A DNA stretch of 64,000 nt from Siphonodentalium dalli (GCA_032622095.1 CP136067.1:90942707-91006706), one strand, 5' to 3'; positions 11,823-23,773 are shown, numbered from the stretch's first letter. Made by a program: numbers and translations. Notes: generated by a model not told the origin, from the sequence alone.

Positions 11823-14130
11823 TAGAAGAAGTTAATTTCTCGCTGTTTCATGACTATATAAAGCAAAACAAGCGATAAAACCATAAGATTATTTTTTTGT
11901 CATGTAGGTGCTGGGTGGGGGGAGATATATCCTGACCAGGACATCTCCCCCCACCCCAAACCCTGACTCAAAAAACTTGTTCTCAGAAGAAGTTAATTTC
12001 TCGCTGTTTCATGACTATATAAGCAAAACAAGCGATAACACCATAAGATTATTTTTTAGTCATGTAGGGTGCTGGGTGAAGGGGGGAGATATCCTGACCT
12101 GGACATTCCCCCCCCCACCCCAAACCCTGACTCAAAAAACTTGTTCTCAGAAGAAGTTAATTTCTCACTGTTTCATGACTATATAAAGCAAAACAAGCGA
12201 TAAAACCATAATATTATTTTTTTGTCATGTAGGGTGCTGGTTGAGGGGGGAGATATCCTGACCTGGACATTCCCCCCCCACCCCAAACCGTGACTCAAAA
12301 AACTTGTTCTCAGAAGAAGTTAATTTCTCGCTGTTTCATGACTATATAAAGAAAAACAAGCGATAAAACCATAAGATTATTTTTTTGTTATGTAGGGTGC
12401 TGGGTGAGGGGGGAGATATCCTGACCTGGACATCCCCCCACCCCAAACCCTGACTCAAAATTCTTGTTCTCAGAAGAAGTTAATTTCTCGCTGTTTCATG
12501 ACTACATAAAGCAAAACAAGCGATAAAACCATAAGATTATTTTCTGGTAAAGTAGGTGCTGGGGGGGGGAGGAGATATCCTGACCTGGACATCTTCCCCC
12601 ACCACCAGTAGAAGAAGTTAATTTCTCGCTGTTTCATGACTATATAAAGCAAAACAAGCGATAAAACCATAAAATTATTTTTTTGTCATGTAGGTGCTGG
12701 GTGCGGGGGAGATATATCCTGACCAGGACATCTCCCCCCACCCCAAACCCTGACTCAAAAAACTTGTTCTCAGAAGAAGTTAATTTCTCGCTGTTTCGTG
12801 ACTATATAAAGCAAAACAAGCGATAACACCATAAGATTATATTTTAGTCATGTAGGGTGCTGGGTGAGGGGGGGGGGAGATATCCTGACCTGGACATTTC
12901 CCCCCCCCCCCACCCCAAACCCTGACTCAAAAAACTTGTTCTCAGAAGAAGTTAATTTCTCGCTGTTTCATGACTATATAAAGCAAAACAAGCGATAAAA
13001 CCATAAGATTATTTTTTTGTCATGTAGGGTGCTGGGTGAGGGGGGGGGGAGATATCCTGACCTGGACATCCCCCCCACCAAACCGTGACTCAAAAAACTT
13101 GTTTTCAGAAGAAGTTAATTTCTCGCTGTTTCATGACTATATAAAGCAAAACAAGCGATAAAACCATAAGATTATTTTTTTGTTATGTAGGGTGCTGGGT
13201 GAGGGGGGAGATATCCTGACCTGGACATCCCCCCACCCCAAATCCTGACTCAAAAATCTTGTTCTCAGAAGAAGTTAATTTCTCGCTGTTTCATGACTAT
13301 ATAAAGCAAAACAAGCGATAAAACCATAATATTATTTTCTGGTCATGTAGGTGCTGGTGGCGGGAAGGAGATATCCTGACCTGGACATCTTCCCCCCACT
13401 CCAAACCCTGACTTAAAAAACTTGTTCTCAGAAGAAGTTAATTTCTCGCTGTTTCATGACTATATAAAGCAAAACAAGTGATAAAACCATATTATTTTTT
13501 TGTCATGTATGTGCTGGGTGGGGGGGGGGAGATATCCTAACCTGGACATCTTCCCCTCGCCCCACCACAAACCCTGACTAAAAAAACTTGTTCTCAGAAG
13601 AAGTTAATTTATCGCTGTTTCATAAATATATAAAGCAAAACAAGTGATAAAACAATAATATAATTTTTTTGTCATGTAGGTGCTGGGTGGGGGGAAGATA
13701 TCCTAACCTGGACATTCCCCCCCACCCCAAACCCTGACTCAAAAAACTTGTTCACAGAAGAAGTTAATTTCTCGCTGTTTCATCACTATATAAAGCAAAA
13801 CAAGCGATAAAACCATAAGATCATTTTTTTGTCATGTAGGTGCTGGGTGGGGGGGGGGGGAGATATCCTGACCTGGACATTCCCCCCCACCCCAAACCCT
13901 GACTAAAAAATCTTGTTCTCAGAAGAAGTTAATTTCTCGCTGTTGCATGACTATATAAAGCAAAACGAACGATAAAACCATAAGATTATTTTGTTGTCAT
14001 GTAGGTGCTGGGTGGGGGGGGGGGGTATCCTGACCTGGACATCTCCCCCCACCCCATACCCTGACTCATGAATATATGAAGCAAAATAAACGATAAAACC
14101 ATAAGATGATTTTTTTGTCATGTTGTTGCT
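11823..14130 (-). repeat. G-rich ~165-bp satellite, inverted block
   Basis: About fourteen units in the opposite orientation, marked by AGTTAATTTCTCGCTGTTTC near 11,828, 11,990, 12,153, 12,317, 12,477 and onward to 13,925. The junction with the forward block at 11,815-11,823 reads TATACCGGTAGAAG, so the flip occurs at an ACCGGT word like that at the element ends. One unit near 12,605 is shortened. Confidence 0.85.
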
Positions 14131-14424
14131 GGGTGGTGGAATATCCAAGCCTGGACATTTGAAAGAAAAGAAAAACATTGAATTAAAAAAAACATTTTTC
14201 TGGTCAATGAACAGACAACAATCAAGTTCGTGAAAACAATAAAAAAAAATTAATCTAAAAAAACATTTTTCTGGCCAGTTCAGAACCAAACGATATCAAA
14301 TGAGTGAAATTATTTTTTAGTCGTACATGGGGGGGAGATATCCAGGGTGGGGGAGATATCCTAGGATATCTCCCCCCCCCCGTGGGGGAAGATATCCAGG
14401 GAGAGATATCATGTTACACCGGTA

Positions 14425-15970
14425 TGTAACTTTGTTCCAAAATTTTGTTGTACGAGAAATGTCGATTTCATGACAATTAGGTGTTGGACATTGGTTTTTA
14501 TCTATAATTGTAGATGTATAGTGCAGACATTTAGCACCTGTGGACCTGGTTGAATTTTTCTGTGGTTCGATGGATCACATCCATCCTCAAGCTACTTATG
14601 TCATTTACTGGCATTTGTTTATAATGTGTAGGGGTAGATCGCTTGAAACCCCACCACAGTTCAATTCACACCAGGTTCTCAGCTTCAGATTACTTTGGCC
14701 ATGTAATTTTACGATTAACCCGTAAATTCACATTACGATGATGTTGTAATTTTACGATAGTTTTTCTGTCATAATATTACGATCATTTTGTAAATATACG
14801 ATCAAATTTGTAAATGTCAGATTACGTTGATCTCGTAATTTTACAACAGTTACTTATGATCCAATTGCTGCCAACAGTTTCTGTCGTAATATTACGATGA
14901 ATTTTTTTTTGTGTATGATAATTTACATATACCGGTATGATTTTTGTAATTACGGTTAATTAATCATCAAATCCTACGAAAGATTAACAAGCGGGCGCAA
15001 ATTACGTTTACGTATCATCATATTATTCAATGTATAGAATGCAGAATAGCCAATTTTATACATCAACCACAACTTGTAAGCGATTGCAGAACACGCTGGG
15101 GCAATATTTACCATTTTCCAGATTTTGGCGGCCATTTTTGGCAGCCATCTTGAGCCAAAGTAAGAATGTTTGTTCCAGTGAGTTGGAATGTTAATATGTA
15201 ATTATATGCCTCACTTATATGACAAAGTTCTGTTCATTTCTTGTTGAAATATAACTGGAATCCCAATTGTGATTTTTTGTGAAATTTTAGGGATCAGAAG
15301 GAGCTAGGACCACAATAATGGCATATGATAAGTTAATATACAAAAAAAAGAGTTATATTACTCAACCAGTTCCAAAGAGCATGAACTGATTTAGAAGATA
15401 TTTGAGAAAAAACGTCATATTTTCAACTTCCGGTGGCCATTTTGGCGGCCATCTTGATTGTTGAGTTTCAATTTTACCCGAAAAAAATGTCATTATGTCT
15501 TAGCTTCAGAAAATATATACATTCGTATACATTTTACTAGATTTTCGCGCTATAATTTGCATAAAACCGACTTAGGGTCTGGTCTGAAAAACGGCGCCAT
15601 GATGGACGCCATCTTTTCTGGAGTCTATACAGCCACTGTTTTTTCTTGTTAACATTGCTTAAAAGTTGAAGGACATATTAAGGAACAAAATGAGTGGGGT
15701 GAAGTTAAGTCCCAGTGGGGGTGCAAGGATACCCCTATTAGCTCCCGGACTACTTAGGTTGGAAATTTTCCAACTGATGATGACAATTCCAATGACAATG
15801 TTGACCAAATGTATGACAATATTGTTTTCTTAAATTAACTAGCAGTTTTCGACTAATGATGTCAATTCGAGCGATTGATAATAAGAAAGAAAAGTTATTC
15901 CTATTAATACATAACACATTTTGGCACAAGTTTGCAGATCAAATTGTATCTGAAAATAATTATACACTGT
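14425..15970. other. No gene seen; short ATTACGAT repeats and CCATCTTG words
   Basis: 14.70-15.01 kb holds many scattered variants of GTAATNTTACGAT. Around 15,125-15,150 and 15,430-15,455 are GCGGCCATTTTTGGCAGCCA and TGGCGGCCATCTTGATTG, resembling the mirror word of the dispersed satellite. Open frames here have no recognisable domain. Confidence 0.45.
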
Positions 15971-15971
15971 A

Positions 15972-16200
15972 GGTGTTCAAATACAAATAACTTTATGTGG
16001 GCATGTCCATCACGCTGGTACATGTACCACACACCATATACTACTTATACATAAGAGAACGACACGCTGGTGTTTATCTACACTTAGTTTCACTGAACAC
16101 ACCATGGGCGGTGTCAGGAAAAAAAATAGAGACACAGGGCTCATTTTGTTTTTGGGCACCAGTCCACCCTCAACCCCCTTTGTGCAAACAACAACAAATT
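15972..16200 (+). repeat. Direct duplication, copy 1
   Basis: Shares AATACAAATAACTT, GTGGGCATGTCCATC, a TACATGTA word, CGGTGTCAGGAAAAA and TTTGTTTTTGGGCA with 17,249-17,505, in the same order. The open frame at 15,997-16,356 lies mostly in this repeat and is not assigned a function. Confidence 0.7.
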
Positions 16201-16394
16201 TGTATTTCTACATCGACTTTAGGGACATACGTCCCTAATGACGAACCGTCCATAGCTCCGTTAGATACATCAAATGTTAGCTGCACACATTCAGCACCCG
16301 TAACTAACAATACAACAAAACTGTATTGTTACTCTCCATATTTTCGACCCTTCTGATTGGCACATGACCTGTCACGTGCTGGGCGACAAATCAC

Positions 16395-17212
16395 ACTGTC
16401 GCCCGCTGAGCCGGGAGACATTGTGTTTGTCGCCCGCCTGATGTTATATTGCAAGAATATCTCCAAACACACACTGCAGTAACTCATCTATTTCACATAA
16501 CAACGATCTACAAAAATCATAGATCTTATATACCCCACGGATTCGCAAAACACACCAGTTGTGGTGTTTGCTAATTTGCATATATTTAGTGACAACTAAT
16601 ATTCGAACTTTTAAGTTGATACTTTTATCGGACAAGCGTTATTATGTCCTTTTTACATCGAAACATCTCGGTGATTCAATATGTTCATGTCGACATTATG
16701 GTGCAAGATTGAAAGAGTGGATCCCTTGAGTTCGGTTGGTTATAAATGTTTGCTGGTGGACAACGTAACATACGTTTGTCGCGAATATTGAATATGCCAC
16801 ATTGCAGAAGGCGATAACATACCTTATGGCTTATTTGGGTTACATTTCATGGACCGATATTGACGATTTTACCACCAAAATGATCGTAAATAAACGCTGA
16901 TTATCAAACGCTTAACGGCTTGACTATCGTTTATGGAACAGAAATCCTATAGGACGATAAGTAGTTACTGAAAATATATATAATCGGGAAAAATAGCACT
17001 CGTGACTCAGTACAACATCGTGCGAGTGGATGGCGAGGATTTTTTCCTGTGGTATAATCGGATAACAAAACAGTTGTTGCCCTTTTTCTCGGGAGACATC
17101 GAGATTTGTCACCCGCTCGAGAACGGAATGTCTCCCTCGGAGCTGCGCTCATCGGGAGACATTCCGTTCTCGAGCGGGTGACAAATCTCAATGTCTCCCT
17201 CGACAGCGGGCG
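16395..17212. mobile_element. Inverted-repeat element with internal hairpin (candidate)
   Basis: The left end GTCGCCCGCTGAGCCGGGAG continues ACATTGTGTTTGTC. It is matched in inverted orientation by the right end, which closes with CAGCGGGCGAC. A clean target-site duplication was not found. A 36-bp perfect hairpin sits inside the right end (17,101-17,189). The direct duplication at 15.97 and 17.25 kb flanks the whole interval. Confidence 0.45.
17101..17189. repeat. Perfect 36-bp stem hairpin, 17-nt loop
   Basis: Bases 17,101-17,136 are exactly reverse-complementary to 17,154-17,189. The stem includes CTCGAG and GGAATGTCTCCC. The loop is 17,137-17,153. Confidence 0.95.
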
Positions 17213-17248
17213 ACAACTGTATAATGTTACAAAATAATTATGGGTGTT

Positions 17249-17505
17249 AAAATACAAATAACTTGACGTGGGCATGTCCATCTAGTAGCTACATGTATCC
17301 CACACTATATAATACTGATAGATAAAAGAAAGACACTCTCGCGGCAATAAAGACTAAGAATTGGCACCGTAGCCGTGTGTGTTTATCTGCACCGAGTTCC
17401 ATATGACCACCAGGGCGGGGTCAGGAAAAACATTGGAGACACAAGACTGTTTTGTTTTTGGGCAGCACTCCGGTCATCCGCCACCGCCTTTGTGCAAACA
17501 ACAAA
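17249..17505 (+). repeat. Direct duplication, copy 2
   Basis: Second copy of 15,972-16,200. It contains an extra stretch around 17,340-17,375 that copy 1 lacks. The duplicated sequence is too diverged to be a recent event. Confidence 0.7.
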
Positions 17506-17639
17506 TTTCTCCCAGATGTTTACGACCTACACCAAACTCGCATTTCATATGACATTACCAACATTCGGCAGACTGTCATGCGGTACCGTTCCCTCACTCA
17601 TATTTTGTCTATATCCAATATCCACCAAGATCCTACCTA

Positions 17640-18109
17640 ATTTAAAAGCTACAATATAATTAACTTAAGTCATCGGTCAGAGAACCAAAGTATTTTACTC
17701 GACAAGGGTCGTAACTCAATCAGAAATGATCATGTCATGATAAATTAATTATATGGTTAGCGTAATTAAATCACCGTATTTTCTTTTTATTTTGGCAGGA
17801 CATAACAATATATTTGATTAATTATTGGCAAAATATGCAATTCCGTAGTTCCAAACGACTGCATGTCTCTTGTGAAAACCCAATAGGAATAGTTACTATT
17901 ACTACCTATAAATAAAATGAATGTAAACAAGATTGAGGTTAATATTTGTAACATTATACTTATATTGTACTATATGCGTAACTTCACGTTGTGAACAATT
18001 TGCGATCGCGTATCCCAGTCGACAGCCATATTACACTATTAACAGTATTTCAGAAAATGAATTGTCTTCAGATAACACTCGGTCTGCAAACTGTTGTTCC
18101 AATCCTTTA
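17640..18109. other. No gene seen
   Basis: AT-rich, unique-looking, with no supportable feature. Confidence 0.4.
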
Positions 18110-18409
18110 TTATTTAGTAATAGGAAAACCTGTCGCTCTAATTACCAATAGCTCCACCATAACACTAATTAGACCATTTGTATACAGAATAACTTGATTA
18201 ACATCAGCCATCATTATTATTGGTTCGCAATGATCGATGTATGTTATTTCGTCACATAACGAACATTGAATAGTATTAATGCGACACCGAATTACAACAT
18301 ATTGTTTGTGAAATGTTGACCAAAGCACAGCAATATCCTTAGTTGAAGATACGGGCGGCGTTGGCGGTGGGTCTGCTGTTAAAATATTCACCCCGTCAAA
18401 AACCGACAT
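18110..18409 (-). CDS. Unrecognised open stretch, possible terminal exon
   Basis: On the minus strand a 99-codon open stretch ends with TAA. A possible acceptor, TTTTAACAG, precedes the codons for ADPPPTPPVSS at about 18,370, so the coding part may be shorter than the open frame. The translation has a proline-rich start, then a cysteine cluster (IRCRINTIQCSLC), then a hydrophobic run (LISVMVELLVI) near the end. This could be an extracellular segment plus a membrane segment. I recognise no family. It is on the same strand as the lectin-domain exon at 20.6 kb but nothing links the two. It may be chance. Confidence 0.25.
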   Translation of the reverse strand: MSVFDGVNILTADPPPTPPVSSTKDIAVLWSTFHKQYVVIRCRINTIQCSLCDEITYIDHCEPIIMMADVNQVILYTNGLISVMVELLVIRATGFPITK

Positions 18410-18780
18410 AAACAGAAGGAATAGTAAGATATGTACATACCTTGTTTTTATGCCAATCAGAAATATGGCATAAACAGTAAGTTATTGTCAATTTTTCCCA
18501 TGTGTTATGTAAACAAAAGCAAAAAACGTTACGTTTCCTGGTTTTGTTTAGACCCGGATATGGTAAACATATATAGAGAGCGTTATTTGTTACTGTTTTC
18601 CTGATATGGACATAATACCGAGCGTTTATATCATGTTTGTGTGATTAACCAATATAACTGCGCTGTGTTAAGTAAACAGAAGCACAACTTCTGTAACACG
18701 ATCAGTCTCTTGTTTACGTACGCCATATGAGCGGAACTGTGTATAGTTTGGTGTGCCTTTAACTATACTACCCCTTCCAA
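18410..18780. other. No gene seen
   Basis: AT-rich with no frame or repeat that I can support. Confidence 0.4.
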
Positions 18781-18821
18781 AATCATATTTTGCAACAAAT
18801 ATCCTGCATGTTTACTGAAAA

Positions 18822-18995
18822 CATTTCACCTGTTTGCTGCAAACATTCCACCTGTTTGCCGCAAACATTCCACATGTTTGCCGCAAACATTCTACCTGTT
18901 TGCCGCGAACATTCCACATGTTTGCTGCAAACATTCCACATATTTGCTGCAAAATGGCCACCTGTTTGCTGCAAACATTCCACATATTGTCCAAC
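18822..18995 (+). repeat. 22-bp minisatellite, about eight units
   Basis: Tandem copies of CATTCCACCTGTTTGCYGCAAA (variants CATTCCACATG and CATTCTACCTG). The unit is 22 bp, so all three frames per strand are read in turn and several cysteine- and histidine-rich open frames result on both strands. These frames are artefacts of the repeat. Looser GGAATGTTTGC words continue to about 19,180 in inverted orientation. Confidence 0.9.
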
Positions 18996-19199
18996 CGAAA
19001 AAAAAAAAATATGTGGGGCTAGCTGCAACATTCCAGCAATGTCGGTATGCTTTGCAGAACAATGCAGGCAACTTGTCATTTTGTGGAATGTTTGCAGAAA
19101 CTTTGCAGCAACATAACTTTGAGGAATGTTTGCTGAAACATTGCTGAAACTTAGTTGTTGTGGAACGTTCATGGAAACATTGCAGTAAACTCTATTTTT

Positions 19200-20600
19200 T
19201 TATTTGGTTCGCCATAAAAGTATAGTTATAAGCCTAACCACACCACCAATGTATACCACATATAGTCATCTCTCTGTTAGTAGACTATAAACAAGCTGCA
19301 TAGCTGGTGTTATATGCATGTGTGAATATTTCCAATATATGTCAGCAACTCAGTAACATAAAATTTGGAAACGGAGATGCAGCTAGTGTGCTTACAAAAA
19401 ATAGTTTTATATTCCAAAATCGATGGATGTTTGTCCAGTTGAAATGCATCTGTATGACAAAAATGACACAAGCTTCATTCCCTTTCTGTTGTGATAACGC
19501 ATACCGACGATTGCCAATGAAACAAATTACTTATAAATTGCAGAAAATTTGCTGTTTCCAAAATAACAATTTGCGAATGGATATCATTATTAATTAACAT
19601 GTGCAGAGTGTAGGCCTACAATATCTGATAAAATGTCACTCTGAACACGACTATCGCTTAGTTCGACGAATGGCACATCGTGTGGCAATATACTTGATAG
19701 AGAAAGCCATACAAAACAATTGGTATTTCAGACGTTATATTCCTGCGACATTGTTTGTGCGAGCATGGACCTTACACTCGACACTAGTGTTTAACCTGAA
19801 TATTGCCTGCTTCAAATTGTTTGCATGTTGACATTGACCGGTTGAGCGGAAACCTGGTGTTTATGGAATGTTGACATTGTTGTGACATCGCACATAGTTA
19901 GAAGAGGAAGCCATTACCATTTCTAGCTCCGGACAGTTGTATTTGGACTTATTTTAATACAGACCTATACCAATCATTCATGTTATTAGCAGCAAATTTG
20001 GGAATTTAACTGGTGAGTGATTGATGCATGTCGATGTTGATGACCCAGTTGCATGGGGCTTACATTTGAAAAATCAAGTCAAAGACATCGTACTAAATTT
20101 CAGCCGTGATCATACGAACTCACTTTTTTAACTGGCTGGATAATGTAGTTCTGACTGAACAGTGATTTGTGTTTTGAATCAGTACACGCACCGTGAAGGC
20201 CACCAAACTCTAATACCGGTAACTGTTGAGCGACGGACGATTTTTAAAATATTTATATCAAAAACTAATGTTCAGTCATTCATGGCCTACTTATTTCACA
20301 TGGTTGCCATGGTTATTCATTCAATGTTTGAGCAATGTATGCAGCAAACTAATATTCATGTTTAAAAATGAAGCAGACAATAAAGTTTACTGAAATGCAC
20401 CAACGATTTGCAGCAACCGAGTTTGCTTGGTAAAAAATGTAGCGAACGAATGGCATTGCGTCATTTTAATCAACATAATTTGCATGGTAAAGCTTGGCAA
20501 GAACATCGGTTGCAGTAAATGTGAGGCAAGGTTTGCTGAAATTGTGATCATTTTGGTAAGGGTAGTTAAATATAACTTTACTATTGAATGCATGATGTGC
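19200..20600. other. No gene seen
   Basis: AT-rich, with several short frames (for example 19,307-19,597 and 19,601-19,831) that show no recognisable domain or splice boundaries. Confidence 0.4.
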
Positions 20601-20625
20601 CTGACCTGTCTTATTTACAACCCAC

Positions 20626-20823
20626 CTGTTCCGTGACCCAATGTCACCAGTAGAGTCGCTATCCCGTCAGGCATAGCACGGCTCTCAATCAGCACGAGGT
20701 GTGCTCCTTCTGAGTCACAGAACATCCCGGAGTCGGCTCCGTTCAGAAGGTTGGTGTTGTACTTGAGGCAATAGATTTTCCCAGCAATTTCATACAGATA
20801 GTAGCCAGCTGTTCCCTCACAAC
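20626..20823 (-). CDS. C-type lectin-like domain, N-terminal-half exon
   Basis: Read on the minus strand, this 198-nt exon lies between an acceptor (AATACACAG before 20,823) and a donor (GGAACAG then GTGGGT after 20,626). Both introns are phase 1. The 65 full codons start at a cysteine, then give GYYLYEIAGKIYC, LLNGADSGMFC and SEGAHLVLIES. This is the N-terminal half of a long-form C-type lectin-like fold: first disulfide pair, the two helices with A-D----FC, and the HLV-IES strand. Such domains bind glycans or proteins outside the cell or in secreted proteins. The ligand cannot be inferred. The matching C-terminal half is not found downstream on this strand in the window. A phase-compatible half lies 27 kb upstream at 47.7-47.9 kb. 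Confidence 0.85.
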
Positions 20824-20867
20824 CTGTGTATTTGACGATTGCTAAATTACACCGTGACGTAGCTGTT

Positions 20868-20948
20868 TGGTTAAATCAGCCAAATTATACATCGTTTTGA
20901 TCAGAAGAGAGGTACACTATACATTTAACCCATTCTGTAATAAACGTT
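20868..20948 (+). repeat. Short direct duplication, copy 1
   Basis: GGTTAAATCAGC and AGAGGTACACTATACATTTA with flanking sequence recur at 21,588-21,664. Copy 1 starts 45 bp from the acceptor end of the lectin exon, so it is intronic if that exon is used. Confidence 0.7.
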
Positions 20949-20949
20949 C

Positions 20950-21587
20950 ATTAATGAGTAGTTAACCTGTATGCAATGATCAGATAATAAGTTCAGTATT
21001 TCACAATACAATTTATTTCTCTATATCTCATATTTCAATTCATATTGGTGTATGTGTCTTCCCCTTTTCCATGTGAATATTAGCACTATGTAATCCCATG
21101 CACAAGTCAACTTATTTCTCTGGATTGCACTGTGCATGACTGGACTGGAGGCCCTTTATTTGTGGCATTTTTTGGTTTATTAAACATGCTGACATGGGTT
21201 TTTCTGGCCCAAAATTAAATAGGTTGGTGGTATGTGAGTTAATAAGTAGTTGCTACAGCATCCTACTGTTCTTATCATATAAATATGTTCTGACCAATCT
21301 TCCAAAATGAGGTCTTAGCCCACGAGATGTGCTCATATAACGGCACAACCAAGCTAAACCATAAATATCTGTTGGAATTAAACAACTGATTAGTGTTTTA
21401 AATGATATGTTTATGTCAAAAGGGTCATAAACATATGACGTGTAGCTATGCTTTGACCAGCACTGGCCATAATGGGCAAATATAGTAAGATATGAAAATA
21501 AAAATTGGACCCACGGTCACACACAGCTTAATATTTTGAAGGGCTCGCAAGTCGCAGTTGTAATGTAACATGAAGTTATTAAGCAGA
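20950..21587. other. Probable intron or intergenic DNA
   Basis: No coding or repeat structure seen other than the flanking short duplication. Confidence 0.4.
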
Positions 21588-21664
21588 TGTTGGGTTAAAT
21601 CAGCGAAAGTATCCACCCTTTTGACTAGAAAGAGGTACACTATACATTTATCCATTCCTCATTT
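21588..21664 (+). repeat. Short direct duplication, copy 2
   Basis: Copy of 20,868-20,948, with GGTTAAATCAGC and AAGAGGTACACTATACATTT. It lies just outside the DNA transposon that begins at 21,701. Confidence 0.7.
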
Positions 21665-23303
21665 AAATCTAAAGTCTTCCAAAAATTAGGTGTCAGCCCA
21701 CAGGAGCTTGGAATTTGGTCAAAACCCCTCTTTTATTGGCGGAACCACCACCCGGGACCAAAGGTCACGGAAGGAGTGAAACACGAATTTGTTGCCACCC
21801 ATTTTGAACTCAACTGTATTCCTACAAAAAATATATTTTCACTAAAAACGTTTGGTGCCTCTTACACCTTAGATGCCAATCTACAACATTCCATAGGTAT
21901 ATTTTTCCAGTTCTTCGAAAACCTCACTTTATTTCGGTAATGTATTGTAAATTCACCAACGAACACAAATATGCGACACCTACATCACCCGTTCTAGAAT
22001 CTGAATGACAAATGGCACAAAACCATTTTTCCGTAATAACAAAGTCGGAACGAAATAAAATCGAAACCTAATTTAAAGCCAGCGAAATTCAAAAACTATT
22101 TGAAAGTGCGTGCGGTTTTCGAACTTAGGCGCCAGAAAACTTAAATCTGTTTATGTTTGCGTCATACTATGCTCGTTTTTGAAGATCTAATCCTGATGTT
22201 TTGTGCATTTTCCTGAAAATTTCTGTATGTTTCTGTGTCTGCTGTTATCATCTCATGAAAATGACGACTACACAAGAAGATGTTCTTCATTTGACTGAAT
22301 GGTAATTTGTACATATATTTCATATTTAATTTATTTCTATTTATGGCACGACCACCTGGTATTGTTTTTTTCTTCTTGTTTTATGTTCGTTATGTACATG
22401 TAGGCCTATATGTACTACTTGATTTTGTAATGCTACTGGTTGCAATGATTGGTCATAAGGGGACCAAAACTCTCTAGCTCCATCTCTCTCTCATAGGAGC
22501 TTGTGTCGCGCTCCGTTGTATAGGCCTAAAATATCCATCATATAATAGTAATAGTAATCAACCAACTGATTACTGGTCCAATATCACGAAGTAGAAGAAA
22601 AAGATATATAGACTCACGGGGAGGCGATTCCTTTGTGCGTTTTGGTGCAGATTCGTTGCTAGAATATCTTAATTATTTCCACATCAAATGCTGATTTTTA
22701 CTAGTTCTGACGAACAAATATATGTCTTAGTTGATGAGAGAAGACATTTTTCTTGAGTTAGGTAACGATATTGGCCATGTATATATAGAACGAGTGTTTA
22801 GTTTCGCGAAATTCAAATTTGTCAATGTAGGGTACAAAAACTCGCCATTAATATGCCAAATACAGTAACAAAATGTAATAAGATTCTTTAATGTAAGAGC
22901 ACACAAATAACCAGATAACCTGCGTATTCTTCACAGTATACGTTTTATTTGTGCGTTTGCAAGTTGTATATAATACAAACTGGTTTACCGAATAACTAGT
23001 TTATAAATTTGAGTTAGTGATAAACTCGCTAACATAAATTTTATTTAATAAGCAACTATAAGTATTGTCAACTGTACCGGTACCAGGATCTATAAATAGT
23101 ATACGTCACTCGTGACTCTTGTGTCGTAACGAATCAGCACCAAAACTCTCAAAGAATGGCTTTTTGCATATGATTATATAGCCTGTGCTCATGAATTGGA
23201 AATTCAATTTTTAAATTCAAGACAGCTAGCCACCATCGGCATTGTTTTTTTCAAAATCAAAAATACCAAAAAAATATTAAAAACATTACTTAATGTAACT
23301 TTC

Positions 23304-23773
23304 GCTGATGGGGTCATTGTCACAAGGCTCCGCGATCCGATCACATTCGTAGCCAGGTTTTGTAATCGATCACAAATGTAGCCAGCTTTTCTATGGCGAT
23401 CACATTTGTAGCCAGCTTTTCATATTCAGGCGAGCCTCAATGAACACGATCAGGTTAATCTAATTTTTCTGAGTTGATGGATGAAAACAACTTGAATTTA
23501 GTTTTGATATAAGTTCATTTATAACCTGTTGTTTCGGATCAATGTCGTTGGAATGCTCGAATTATATTCCAATATAAGTTGATAAACGAAGTCAGTTTTG
23601 GAGCATGACGTCGACATTTTAGTCACGAACGTGATGACGTCATATTTCGGGCAATATAAACCACGAATTAGAAAAGCTGACTACGAATGTGATCGCCGGT
23701 GAAATAAGCTGGCTACACTGGCTACGAATGTGACCGTCACTGACCGGAGTCTTGTGGCAATGACCCCATCGGC
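23304..23773. mobile_element. 470-bp MITE with perfect 9-bp TSD
   Basis: The left end GCTGATGGGGTCATTGTCAC and the inverted right end GGCAATGACCCCATCGGC are flanked by an exact 9-bp direct repeat GTAACTTTC (23,295-23,303 and 23,774-23,782). The terminal repeats extend for about 100 bp and carry ~30-bp repeats of GATCACATTTGTAGCCAGCT. A 9-bp duplication with G-starting ends is the usual signature of Mutator-like elements. It sits inside the 21.70-24.87 kb transposon, so it inserted later. Confidence 0.85.

Larger units (their letters stand above)
10577..14422. mobile_element. Large inverted-repeat element filled with satellite
   Basis: The two ends are inverted copies about 290-300 bp long: CCGGTGTAACACGTCATCTC at the left and its partner, ending TGTTACACCGG, at the right. 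TA flanks both sides (10,575-10,576 and 14,423-14,424). Each terminal repeat carries GGATATCTCCCCCC words, ATGTACGACTAA, CATTTGATATCGTTTGGTTC-like sequence and CCAGAAAAATGTTTTT twice. The inside is only the ~165-bp satellite described separately. I see no transposase, so this looks like a large foldback-type or MITE-like non-autonomous element. Confidence 0.7.

Noticed and set aside
10880-14130. Several 66-112-codon open frames in the G-rich satellite
   Set aside because: They repeat with the 165-bp units on both strands and encode runs of Gly, Pro or Phe from homopolymers; not genes.
18822-18995. CRISPR array
   Set aside because: Units are contiguous 22-bp repeats with no unique spacers, in an animal genome.
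18783-19172. Cysteine/histidine-rich frames resembling small toxin-like or zinc-binding proteins
   Set aside because: They are translations of the 22-bp minisatellite, present in overlapping frames on both strands.
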